DNA of 26,700 nt, taken from Chloroflexota bacterium. GTDB lineage: Bacteria; Chloroflexota; Limnocylindria; Limnocylindrales; CSP1-4. The stretch lies in NCBI GenBank assembly GCA_021786265.1, contig JAJYNP010000035.1, positions 1 to 26,700 of the forward strand, given 5' to 3'. The position numbers and the translations under genes are program-made. Below, in pieces: positions 1 to 10,047 of the stretch (within the stretch, counting starts at the first letter, position 1; each line of letters begins with the position of its first letter). The notes below the pieces were generated by a model. The model was not told the DNA's origin, searched no databases, and was given only the letters and a program-made list of their open reading frames with translations.

Positions 1-354
1 CGGCTGACGAACCCCTCCGGGCCAGGTGGTGTGACCGGAGCGGTAGGGCAATCCAGCGCACCACGGTTGAGACATGGGGGTCCCCACCCATCGCCAAGAC
101 CACCCCGCCGGAACACCCCGAGCGAGCCGCGATGGCAGTGCGTCAGCACCCTCGCTTCCGCGTGGCCGGGGCGCGCGCGCTGCGGCGTGCGTTGTTCAGG
201 GCGACCCCCGTGCTCGCCGCCGCGTCCATCGCCAGCGGTGCCCCGCTGGTCTGGCCGTATCGGTTCGTCCCCTGGGGCCGCCGAGCTCGCGCTCTCGGGC
301 TCGCACTCGCCCTCGGCCCGTTGAAGTCGAGTCGCTCATGGTGCGATAGGACCT
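1..354. other. Gene-free leader region upstream of the signalling cassette
   Basis: Short open frames exist on both strands, but their products are Arg/Pro/Ser-rich, have no recognisable motif, and look like the chance open frames expected in GC-rich DNA. No tRNA-like or rRNA-like segment was seen. The right end (about 320-354) is the only place where promoter elements for the kinase could lie. A TTGAAG at 321-326 followed by GATAGG at 345-350 resembles a weak -35/-10 pair, but it scores poorly by eye and would only make sense if the kinase starts at 469. The 3' end of a gene entering from the left cannot be fully excluded. Confidence 0.5.
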
Positions 355-3153
355 TTGACCGGTTCCGAGGCGCACCGACATGGCTGTAACGTCCCCGGGC
401 ACTGGCCGTGTGAAGCGCGCGAAGCACGCGCCTCACCGGGATCCAGGCCAACCGACGCGGGGGGTGTCGTGAAGAGAGCAACGCGGGCGCAGGCCTCGCC
501 TGGCCGCTCCGCCGAGAGCGGCCTCTTCAGGGCGCTCGCCGAGCAATCGCGCGACGTCGTCTTTCGCTACCGCGTGGCGCCGTCAGCGGGGTTCACCTAC
601 GTCAGCCCTTCGCTCACCCAGGTCTCGGGGTACACGCCCGAAGAGCTGTACGCCGACTCGACCCTCGCCATCGACCTGGTCCACCCGGACGACCGCCCGC
701 TCCTCGAGGCCGTCCTTGGCGGCCGGCAGGCCCCGCCCGATCCGTTCCGGCTGCGCTGGCGGCGCAAGGACGGCCAGGCGGTCTGGGTCGAGCTCAGGAC
801 GTCGCCGTACACGCTGCCGGACGGAAGCATCGGATTGGACGGCGTCGCTCGCGACATCACCAGAGAGATCGCGCTCGAGACGGACCTGCGCCAGACGGAG
901 CAGCGGTTCCGGGCCCTGTTCGATCAGTCGCCGCTCGCCACCGCGATCAGCCGCAGCGGCCACATCGTCGACGTGAACCAGACGTTCGTGGCCACGTTCA
1001 GGCTCGCAGACCGCGCCGACGCCATCGGGAGCGCGTTGATCGAGCGGATCGTGCCGGCGGCACGAGCGGACCGGCAGCAGAACACGGCCCGCCGCGCGGT
1101 CGAGCAGCCAATCGCCGGCGAGTCCGAGTCGACCGGCCTGCGGGCCGACGGCAGCGAGTTCCCGGTCCGCGTCATCGCGGGCGACATCACCCTCCCCGAC
1201 GGTCTGGCCACGCTTGCCTACGTCCGCGACCTCACGCAGGAGCGAGCGGCCCGAGCGCACCTGGTCGACACGGTGCGGCGCCTCGAGGCGACCGTCACCG
1301 CCTCCCCCCTGCCGATCTTCACCATCGATCTCGACGGACGGATCGCGAGCTGGAACGAGGCCGCCGAGCGGGTCTTCGGCTGGTCCGCCGCCGAGGTCAT
1401 CGGTCGGCCCAATCCCACCGTCCCACCGGACCTCGAGCCGGAGTACCGAGCGAACATCGCGACCGTCGTCGCCGGGGGACAGCTCACAGGGAGCTTCCGC
1501 CGGCGGCGGCGCGACGGGGAGCCGATCGAGGTCGAGATCTGGACAGCCCTCCTTCGTGGCGCAGACCCGACCACCATCGAGATCTTGAGCATTGCCGAAG
1601 ACGTCACCCAGCGGTCGCGAGCCGAGCGGGCGCTGCGCGCCAGCGAGGAGCGCTTCCGGAGCCTGCTCGAGGCCTCGCCGGCGGCGATCGTCGTCGTCGA
1701 CCAGGCCGGGCGGATCGTGCTCGCCAGCCCCCGGGTCCGGGACTTCTTCGGCTACGAACCGGCCGATCTCGAGGGGCAGGACCTCGCGACCCTCGTGCCG
1801 GACGGCTTCCGTGAACAGCATGCGGCCCAGTTGACCGGGTACCTGGACCAGCCGGTGGCTCGGCCGCTCGGCCACGGGCGCAACCTGACCGGTCGCCGGC
1901 GCGACGGGGCGATCTTTCCGGCCGAGATCGGCCTGACGCCCTGGCGGGACCCCGAGGGCCAGCGCTACGTGATGGCGACGATCGTCGACATCACCCGGCG
2001 GGAGCAGCTCGCGGCGCAGCTGCATCAGGCCCTGAAGTTCGACTCGGTCGGCCAGCTCGCGGGTGGCATCGCGCACGACTTCAACAACCTGGTCATGGTG
2101 ATCAACGGGTTTGCCGAACTGGCGTCCGCGGAAGTCGACTCCCCGGACCGGCTGCGCGACGATCTCACGAAGATCCGCGAGGCGGGCGACCGTGCCGCGA
2201 GCCTGACCCGGCAGCTTCTTGCGTTCGCCCGCCGGCAGGTCCTCGAGCCGGTGGCCCTGGACATCAACGCCGTGGTCGCCGACCTCCGGCCGATGCTGAC
2301 CCGCTCGCTCGGTGAGGACATCGAGCTCGTGACGGCGCTCGACCCGGCTCTTGGGTCCGTGATGGCCGACCGAAGCCAGCTCGAGCAGGTGATCGTCAAT
2401 CTGGCGCTCAACGCCCGTGACGCGATGCCCGACGGCGGACGGCTTCTGATCGAAACGGCAAACACAGAGCTCGACGCGGCCTACGCGGCGAACCATCTCA
2501 GCGTGGTCCCGGGCCGGTATGTCACGCTGGTGATCGGCGACACCGGCGTGGGCATGGACGCCGACACGCTGAGCCGCGCGTTCGAGCCCTTCTTCACGAC
2601 GAAGGGTCCGGATCGAGGCACCGGTCTGGGTCTGGCCACCGTCTACGGGATCGTCAAGCAGTCGGGCGGCAACGTCTGGGCGTACAGCGAACCGGGCGCC
2701 GGCTCGACGTTCAAGATCTACCTGCCGCGCGCCGACGGAGCGCCGGCTCCGGCCCCGAGCGTCACGGATGCGCGCGACGCCCTCGTCGGCTCCGAGACCG
2801 TGCTGCTGGTCGAGGACGACGCGGCGGTGCGCGCCTTCGCACGGTCGACCCTGGAGCATCGCGGCTATCGTGTCCTCGAAGCCGATGATGCCCGGCGGGC
2901 ACTCCTGGTCGCGGCCGGCGAGACCAGGCCGATCGATCTGCTGATCACGGACGTCGTCATGCCGGGCATGCGGGGCACCGAACTGGCGGCACAACTACGG
3001 GAAACGCGACCGACCCTCCCGGTGCTCTACACGTCCGGATACACGGAGAACGGCGCCTTCCGCGAGAGCCGCGGCGACGGGTCCGCCTTCCTCGCCAAGC
3101 CGTTCAGCGGGACGGCGCTCGCCCGTAAGGTTCGCGAGACCCTGGACCGATGA
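355..3153 (+). CDS. Hybrid sensor histidine kinase, four PAS domains, HisKA, HATPase and C-terminal receiver
   Basis: A 932-residue, apparently cytosolic sensor kinase; no membrane segment or signal peptide is visible. Four PAS modules follow one another (about residues 55-170, 180-300, 305-425 and 430-550). Next come a HisKA dimerisation helix with GGIAHDFNN (phospho-acceptor His near 574), an HATPase domain with N-box NARD (Asn near 686), G1 box DTGVG (729-733), F box FEPFF (743) and G2 box GTGLGL (755-760), and a receiver with acidic pocket EDD (820-822), phospho-Asp near 866 (ITDVVMPG) and Lys near 915 (AKPF). All catalytic residues are present, so autophosphorylation and transfer to its own receiver are likely. 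The listed start is a TTG; a GTG at 469 is an equally plausible start that loses no domain. The stop overlaps the next start (ATGA), so its neighbour is the probable partner. The input signal is unknown; PAS domains can bind haem, flavin or small ligands. Confidence 0.9.
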   Translation: MTGSEAHRHGCNVPGHWPCEAREARASPGSRPTDAGGVVKRATRAQASPGRSAESGLFRALAEQSRDVVFRYRVAPSAGFTYVSPSLTQVSGYTPEELYADSTLAIDLVHPDDRPLLEAVLGGRQAPPDPFRLRWRRKDGQAVWVELRTSPYTLPDGSIGLDGVARDITREIALETDLRQTEQRFRALFDQSPLATAISRSGHIVDVNQTFVATFRLADRADAIGSALIERIVPAARADRQQNTARRAVEQPIAGESESTGLRADGSEFPVRVIAGDITLPDGLATLAYVRDLTQERAARAHLVDTVRRLEATVTASPLPIFTIDLDGRIASWNEAAERVFGWSAAEVIGRPNPTVPPDLEPEYRANIATVVAGGQLTGSFRRRRRDGEPIEVEIWTALLRGADPTTIEILSIAEDVTQRSRAERALRASEERFRSLLEASPAAIVVVDQAGRIVLASPRVRDFFGYEPADLEGQDLATLVPDGFREQHAAQLTGYLDQPVARPLGHGRNLTGRRRDGAIFPAEIGLTPWRDPEGQRYVMATIVDITRREQLAAQLHQALKFDSVGQLAGGIAHDFNNLVMVINGFAELASAEVDSPDRLRDDLTKIREAGDRAASLTRQLLAFARRQVLEPVALDINAVVADLRPMLTRSLGEDIELVTALDPALGSVMADRSQLEQVIVNLALNARDAMPDGGRLLIETANTELDAAYAANHLSVVPGRYVTLVIGDTGVGMDADTLSRAFEPFFTTKGPDRGTGLGLATVYGIVKQSGGNVWAYSEPGAGSTFKIYLPRADGAPAPAPSVTDARDALVGSETVLLVEDDAAVRAFARSTLEHRGYRVLEADDARRALLVAAGETRPIDLLITDVVMPGMRGTELAAQLRETRPTLPVLYTSGYTENGAFRESRGDGSAFLAKPFSGTALARKVRETLDR

Positions 3154-4847
3154 GTGCGATCCACAGCCACCCGCGGGCACGCGACAGGGCGCCGCTCGTC
3201 CTGATCGCCGACGACGATCCGGCGGTTCGAACGCTGTTTGCCCGTGCGCTCCGGGAGGAAGGCTTTCGCACCCTGCTGGCGGGCGACGGCGAAGAGGTCC
3301 TGCGACTCGTTCGTCGTCGGCGCGTCGACGTGGTGTTGCTCGACAGTGTCATGCCGCGCCGCGACGGCCCGGCCGTGCTGCAGGAGCTCCGAGCGCACGA
3401 GGAGACGCGCACCTTGCCGGCCATCCTCGTCACAGGGCAGGGCCAGGAGGCGTCGCGTCTGAGCGGTCTCGCGGCCGGCGCTGACGACTACCTCGCCAAG
3501 CCGGTGTCGCTTGCCGAGCTGGTCGCGCGCGTCCGGGCGCAGTTGCGCGGCCGGCAGGCCTGGGAGGCCCGGACGAGCCGGGTGTCGGCGACGCATCGAT
3601 CCCTGAGCATCTGGCTGCGTCACCTGCCGCGCGACGCAGCCATCGAGCGCCTCGGGAGCCAGATCGTGGAAGGATTGGCCACGATTCTCGGACTCAGATC
3701 CATCGCGCTCCTGTGGCGCGAGCCCGACGGGCATCTGCGGACACTCGCGGCCAGAGGCAGTCTGGCAGCGCGCTTCGTGGCCGACACGCCTCTCGGAAAC
3801 AGCGCCAGCGGAGCCCTGCTGGCCCGCGCCCGAGAGGGTCCGTGGCTGCAGACGACCCGAGGTGCCGCGAGGAGCGCGGGACTGCCGGCCGACGTCGCGT
3901 ATGTCCCGCTCCAGGGCACCGGGGACGGACCCGACGGCCTCCTCGCCGTGGCCGATGATGCGACGTCACGCACCGCGGGCGTGCCACCGCTCGCCCACCG
4001 GCTCGAGGAGCTGGCCGAGCTTGCGGATCTCATGGATGCAGCCGTCCGCCCGATCCTCGACGCGGCGATCGAGCGGAGCGACGCGGCGGCGGTGATCCGG
4101 CGGGTGATCGAGACGGCGGCGTTCACCATCGTGTTCCAGCCGATCGTGTCGCTCGCCGGCGGGAGCGCCGTCGCCTTCGAGGCCCTCTCCCGGTTCGTCG
4201 ACGGCACACGACCGGACGAGCGCTTCCACGAAGCGGCGCGGGTCGGACTCCGCGACGCCCTGGAGGAGGCCACGCTCCGGGCCGCCATGACAGAGGCCGA
4301 CCACCTGCCGCCGGGAGCGGCCATCCACCTCAATGTGTCTCCGGCCTTCCTGGCGGCCCGCGGAGATCTCCATTCGCTGGTTGCGGGAACGGATCGTTCC
4401 GTGGTTCTCGAACTGACCGAATACGAGCCCGTGGCCGACTACCCGGTTCTCGCCGAGGCATGGGAGGCGCTCGGGGAGCATGTTGAGCTCGCCGTCGATG
4501 ACGCGGGCTCCGGCTATGCAAGCCTGCGCCACATCCTGTCGCTCCGGCCGGCTGTCGTGAAGCTCGATCTGCAGCTCGTCCGCGGAATCGACGAGGACCC
4601 CGCCCGCCAGGCCCTCGTCAGTGGACTCGTGTTCTTCGTCCAGCAGACGGGCATCCGGCTCGTGGCAGAGGGGGTCGAGACCGAGGCGGAGCGGGAGCGA
4701 CTCGCGGCCCTCGGGGTGGGCTACGGCCAGGGCTACCTCTTCGGCCGACCGGCTCCGGCTGCGACGTTCGGTGTTCCTGCCGCGGATGCTCCAGGCCGCA
4801 TTGCCCTGGTACCAGTGGATCAGTCCCGCACACCAGGCGGGCCATAG
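3150..4847 (+). CDS. Response regulator with REC, GAF-like and EAL (cyclic-di-GMP phosphodiesterase) domains
   Basis: A 565-residue cytosolic protein whose ATG overlaps the kinase stop by 4 bp, indicating coupled translation. The receiver (about 12-130) keeps the acidic pocket ADDD, the phospho-Asp near 65 (LLDSVMP) and Lys near 117 (AKPV). A GAF-like region (about 155-300) follows. The EAL domain (about 325-540) has FEAL (Glu near 344), HLNVSP, ELTEYEPVADY, the Asp pair in VDDAGSGYASL (450-451), VVKLD, AEGVET and GQGYLFGRP. These supply the metal- and substrate-binding residues expected of an active phosphodiesterase that linearises c-di-GMP to pGpG. From the fusion and gene coupling I infer that phosphorylation by the upstream kinase tunes c-di-GMP hydrolysis. 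The usual DDFG loop is DDAG here. Activity is inferred from motif retention only. Confidence 0.88.
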   Translation: MSAIHSHPRARDRAPLVLIADDDPAVRTLFARALREEGFRTLLAGDGEEVLRLVRRRRVDVVLLDSVMPRRDGPAVLQELRAHEETRTLPAILVTGQGQEASRLSGLAAGADDYLAKPVSLAELVARVRAQLRGRQAWEARTSRVSATHRSLSIWLRHLPRDAAIERLGSQIVEGLATILGLRSIALLWREPDGHLRTLAARGSLAARFVADTPLGNSASGALLARAREGPWLQTTRGAARSAGLPADVAYVPLQGTGDGPDGLLAVADDATSRTAGVPPLAHRLEELAELADLMDAAVRPILDAAIERSDAAAVIRRVIETAAFTIVFQPIVSLAGGSAVAFEALSRFVDGTRPDERFHEAARVGLRDALEEATLRAAMTEADHLPPGAAIHLNVSPAFLAARGDLHSLVAGTDRSVVLELTEYEPVADYPVLAEAWEALGEHVELAVDDAGSGYASLRHILSLRPAVVKLDLQLVRGIDEDPARQALVSGLVFFVQQTGIRLVAEGVETEAERERLAALGVGYGQGYLFGRPAPAATFGVPAADAPGRIALVPVDQSRTPGGP

Positions 4848-4882
4848 CCCGGCGCCGCCGGGCAGTTACGCTCACGAGTGCC

Positions 4883-6985
4883 ATGGCATCGGAGAGCGTC
4901 CGGCAGGCCGTGCGCCTGCCGATCACGTTCGGCTGGCGCCGCGCGGCGCTGCTCGGTGCGTCCGCGCTCCTCCTGCTCGCCGTGTATGTTGCGGTGCGTG
5001 CCACGGGCGGCGCGCCGAACCCGCTCGTCCACTTCGCCTATCCTGCCATCGTCCTGGCCGCCCTGAGCGGCGGCTGGCGGGGCGGCCTGCTGGCGGGCCT
5101 GGCCGCCGGCCTGCTCATGGGACCCCTGATGCCCGACAGCACGGCCGCCTCGGTGCGCGACCTCGGGCAGTGGGGCTGGGTGCTGCGCCTCTCGGCCTTC
5201 CTGCTGGCGGGCGGCGTTCTCGGTTTCTTCTGGGACCGCTCACAGCGCCTCGCCGGCGTGGTCGCTCAGCGGGCCGCCGAGGCGCGCGGCGACGCGGTCC
5301 TGCGCGCCTCCGAGGAGCGCCTGCGACACACCGTGGAAGCCGCCGCCGACGGGATCCTGGTCTTCGATGCCGGGGGCCGGCTCACGCTCTGCAATGCGAC
5401 GGCGGAGCTGCTCCTGGGCGCGCCCCGGGCCGACCTCCTGGGAGCCACCTACGGGGAGGTCGCCGGACGGGTCGGGATCGAGGTGCGCGACGCGCCGGCG
5501 CAGCTCGAGGCGGCGCTCGCGGCGCGCCGGCCCCTGCCCCCCACCCTGGTGACGCTGCGCGGCCCCGACGGGACGCAGCGCAGCGTGCAGGTGAGCGGGC
5601 GCCCCCTCGACGCCGCGGAGTCACCGGGCGGCCTCGTGGTGAGCCTGCACGAGGTGACCGCCGACCGCGCGCTGGCCCGGGAGCGGACCGCCCACCTGGA
5701 GGGCCTGCAGGCGGCGGCCCAGGCGGCCGCGGGCGCACCCTCGGCGACCGCGGCGGGCGAGGCGCTGCTGGCGAAGGTGGCCCGCATCTGGCCGGTCGTG
5801 GCGGTGGCCATCTACCTCTTCGATGCGGCGGGCACCCAGCGCCTCGCGGTCTGGTCGGCGCCGGAGGGGGGCGGCCCCATCCCACCGCTCGTGCCTACCG
5901 AGCGCGCCGACGAGCTCCGCGCGCTGGCCGCACAGGGTCCGCTGCGCACCGACCTCGCACGCCTGCCGGGTTCGGGCGCGGGTGCGGCGCTCCTCGCCGA
6001 GCGGGGCGCGCACGCGCTCCTGGTACTGCCGCTTTCCGACCGCGGCGCCCTGGTGGGCACCCTGCTGGCCGGCGAGCGCGGGGAGCCCGAGCCCCTGAGC
6101 CCCGACGAGGACGCGTACCTCGAGGCGATCGGGGGGCTCGCGGCGGGGATCGTGCGCCGCGCCGTGGAGGACGAGGAGGCGGCCCGCCGCCGGGACCGCG
6201 AGCGGATCCTGCAGGTGCTCGCGACGCCGACGCTGCTGGTGCCCCACTACCAGCCGATCCTGGCCCTGTCCGAGCGGAAGGTGGCCGGCTACGAGGCCCT
6301 CGCCCGCTTCCGCCTCGCGCCGGTCCAGCCCCCCAACGTCTGGTTCGCCCAGGCGGCCGCGGTCGGCCTGGGGGCCGAGCTGCAGGCCCTGGCGGTCGAA
6401 CGGGCCCGTGCCGTGGCCCGCGAGGCGGGCCTTCCGGCTGGCACCTTCCTCTCCCTCAACGTCAGCCCCCGCTACCTGGCGAGCGCGCCGGTGCGGGCGG
6501 CTCTGGCGGGCGGCTCGCTGGCGCGCCTCGTGATCGAGGTGACCGAGGAGGAGGCGGTGGCCGACTACGCCGCGCTGCGCGAGGCGATGGCGCCCTACCT
6601 CGCCCGTGGGGCGCGTGTCGCTGTGGACGACGCGGGGGCCGGCTACGCCTCGATGCGCCACGTGACCGAGCTGCGGCCCGCCTTCGTCAAGCTCGACGCC
6701 TTGCTCATCCGGGGTCTGGGCGACGACTCGGCCCGCCAGGCGCTGGTGCACGCCCTCGTCAGCTTCACCACCACCATCGAGGCGACCCCTATCGCGGAAG
6801 GGGTCGAGGCGCCCGCCGACCTGGCGCTCCTCGCCCGCACCCGCGGGCCCCTCCTCGCCCAGGGGTATGCGATCGCCCGCCCGGGCCCCGCCTGGCCGCC
6901 GGTCGAGCCGGCCGCGCTCGACTCCCCCGCGAGCCGCCGGCGCCGTCCGCCGCTGCCGCTGGTCGCACACTCGGGCGGGCAGTGA
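4883..6985 (+). CDS. Membrane-anchored PAS-GAF-EAL protein, putative cyclic-di-GMP phosphodiesterase
   Basis: A 700-residue protein with three or four N-terminal hydrophobic segments (about residues 21-38, 48-62, 66-83 and 98-116), then a short helical linker, a PAS domain (about 140-260), a GAF-like domain (about 275-425) and an EAL domain (about 445-680). The EAL residues are complete: YEAL (Glu near 471), SLNVSP, EVTEEEAVADY, VDDAGAGYASM (Asp pair 582-583), FVKLD, AEGVE and AQGYAIARP. It begins 35 bp after the REC-GAF-EAL gene on the same strand and is probably co-transcribed. Its EAL domain is clearly paralogous to that of the upstream protein, although the sensory halves differ. The coding sequence looks even richer in G and C than its upstream neighbour. 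No strong Shine-Dalgarno sequence precedes the ATG. It probably senses at the membrane and lowers c-di-GMP locally. Confidence 0.87.
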   Translation: MASESVRQAVRLPITFGWRRAALLGASALLLLAVYVAVRATGGAPNPLVHFAYPAIVLAALSGGWRGGLLAGLAAGLLMGPLMPDSTAASVRDLGQWGWVLRLSAFLLAGGVLGFFWDRSQRLAGVVAQRAAEARGDAVLRASEERLRHTVEAAADGILVFDAGGRLTLCNATAELLLGAPRADLLGATYGEVAGRVGIEVRDAPAQLEAALAARRPLPPTLVTLRGPDGTQRSVQVSGRPLDAAESPGGLVVSLHEVTADRALARERTAHLEGLQAAAQAAAGAPSATAAGEALLAKVARIWPVVAVAIYLFDAAGTQRLAVWSAPEGGGPIPPLVPTERADELRALAAQGPLRTDLARLPGSGAGAALLAERGAHALLVLPLSDRGALVGTLLAGERGEPEPLSPDEDAYLEAIGGLAAGIVRRAVEDEEAARRRDRERILQVLATPTLLVPHYQPILALSERKVAGYEALARFRLAPVQPPNVWFAQAAAVGLGAELQALAVERARAVAREAGLPAGTFLSLNVSPRYLASAPVRAALAGGSLARLVIEVTEEEAVADYAALREAMAPYLARGARVAVDDAGAGYASMRHVTELRPAFVKLDALLIRGLGDDSARQALVHALVSFTTTIEATPIAEGVEAPADLALLARTRGPLLAQGYAIARPGPAWPPVEPAALDSPASRRRRPPLPLVAHSGGQ

Positions 6986-7042
6986 GGGCCGGGCTCGGGG
7001 CACCGCCGCTGCCCGGTGGCGAAGACGGTGGCGGCCGAGGGG

Positions 7043-8196
<1,154 letters not shown>

Positions 8197-8200
<4 letters not shown>

Positions 8201-10047
8201 GGCGTCGCCCCGAGCGAGCGGCGCCATCCCTTCGGCGTGAGCAGCGCGAACAGCGCGAGCCCGGCCAGGATCACGGCGAACTCCTCGGCGAGCGCGACGA
8301 CCGTCATCGCCGTGCCGGTGTCGTAGTGATACCCGGCCACGTACGAGTTGATGGCCACCGACACCGGGGGCGATCCCGGCGGGTACAGCAGCTGGGAGAC
8401 GGGCAGCTCGAGGAGGGTCTTCGCGAACGTCAGCAGTCCGGCCCAGAGCAGGATGCGCGAGAGGACCGGCAACAACGCCTTGCGCCACGCCGACGCGGCG
8501 GAGCTCCCGTGGACCCGAGCTGCCTGGACGAGGGAATCCTGCAGCTGGGACACCGGACCCGACATGAGCCTGGCCTGGCTGGGCAGGGCCGTCGCCACGT
8601 AGCCCATGATCAGCAGCGGCGTCGTCTCGTAGAGATCCAGCCCGACGTTCCCGAGCAGCGGCAGGTTGTACGCGAAGATGTAGCCGGCGGCCAGCACGAT
8701 CCCGGGGAGCGCGACCGAGCCGAGCAGGACCAGATCGGTCAGGCGGGCCAGGCGACCGGCGCCCCGGACGGACAGGAGACGTGCGACAGCGAGCCCCAGG
8801 ATCATCGTCGCGAGGGCGGTCACGGCCGCCATGGCGGTCGAGAAGGCGAGCGGCGCCGCCAGATCGGCATTCCCGGCGAGGACCGACCGGTAGCTGTCGA
8901 GCGTCAGCGAGGACACGGAGACTTCCGAGCCGAAGCCCTTCAGCAGCGAGGCGACCAGCGCGCCCACGACCGGGGCGCCGAGGGCGAGGCCGAAGAGCAG
9001 GGTGGCCGAGCCCGTGGCGGCGACCCGCACGACCGGGGACAGGTGCGTGCGCGTGGCCGTGCGCGTCCGGCCGGACACCACGGCATAGGTGCGCCCGCGG
9101 AGCGCCCAGGCCTGCACCGCGATCGGGATGGCGGCCGACGCGACGAGCAGCCAGCCGATGGCGGCGGCCAGCCCGAAGTCCGCCGGATCGTTGTCGATCG
9201 CCTGGAAGAGCACGTAGGTGGCGACGGGGAAGTGGGCGTTGGCGGCCAGCGTGGACGCGACGCCGAAGTCGCTCATGGACTCCGCGAACACGATCGCCGC
9301 GGCGGAGAGCAGTGCCGGCCCGAGGATCGGGAGCATGATCCGCGTGGTGCGCCACACGCCCGCGCCGTGCACCCGCGCCGCCTCCTCGAACTCCGATCCC
9401 AGGTGGAGCAGCGCAGCCGAGATCGTGATGTACGCGTACGGGAGCGCCGACATCGCGAGGACGAAGACGACCCCGACCGGGCCGAAGAACACCCCGTAGA
9501 ACGGCGAGGCGTCGATCCCGAACTGGGACAGCACCCCCTGCGGCTGCAGCAGGTACTCCCATCCCTCGGCGGCGAGGAAGGTCGGAACGAGCAGCAGGGC
9601 CCACATGAGGATCGGCCACAGCCGCCTCCCGGGCAGGTCGGTGCGATGCACCCCCCACGCCAGGGATCCGCCGATCGCAACACAGATGACGGACGTGGCG
9701 GCGCTCACCCCGACCGAGTCGGCGAGCCCCCGGAGGGTGGCGCCGGAGAACGCGCTCTCGAAGTTGGAGAGCGTGAACCACCGGTCGCCCGCGCCGAACA
9801 GCCGCGGGGAGAAGGCCTGCACCAGGAACACAGCCATCGGCAGGATCAGCAGCGCGCCGAGCACGACCCAGAGCAGGGCCGATCCGGCGACCAGCCCGGG
9901 TCGGTCGACCAGCCACACTCGTTTGCCAGAGAGGGTGCGCTCCGACGAGTCCGGCCCGGCCGCCGGCGTGGAGACGCCCACCGGCTGGGCCACCGCCACG
10001 CGGCGGCCCAGCCAGGACGGCCCCATCCGCCCGAGACGGTGGATCAC
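8197..10047 (-). CDS. ABC transporter permease, two fused BPD-type membrane domains (FbpB-like)
   Basis: A 616-residue integral membrane protein with about twelve hydrophobic segments arranged as two homologous halves. Each half carries an EAA coupling loop: EEAARVHGAG followed by RIMLP in the first, and VQAARVHGSS followed by KALLP in the second. This fused-duplicate layout is typical of ferric-iron (FbpB/SfuB/AfuB), 2-aminoethylphosphonate and thiamine permeases. It therefore supplies both transmembrane halves of the importer. The GTG start overlaps the TGA of the binding-protein gene (GTGA), and the stop overlaps the ATPase start (ATGA). The roughly 50 residues before the first membrane helix are polar and could be partly non-translated if a later start is used; an ATG lies seven codons downstream. 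Confidence 0.92.

Noticed and set aside
355..468. N-terminal 38 residues of the kinase as a signal peptide or membrane anchor
   Set aside because: The stretch is polar and His/Pro/Arg-rich with no hydrophobic run. It is more likely untranslated leader if the GTG at 469 is the start.
31..481. Several short frames at the left edge on both strands
   Set aside because: Products are Arg/Pro/Ser-rich with no motif, no ribosome binding site and heavy mutual overlap.
583..2994. An 803-residue minus-strand frame opposite the kinase
   Set aside because: The plus strand carries complete PAS, HisKA, HATPase and receiver motifs. The minus product has no domain and mirrors codon bias.
7001..7018. CACCG/CGGTG hairpin in the gap between converging 6985 and 7043 stops
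   Set aside because: Only 5 bp of stem with an 8-nt loop and no T-tract; too weak to call a terminator in DNA this GC-rich.
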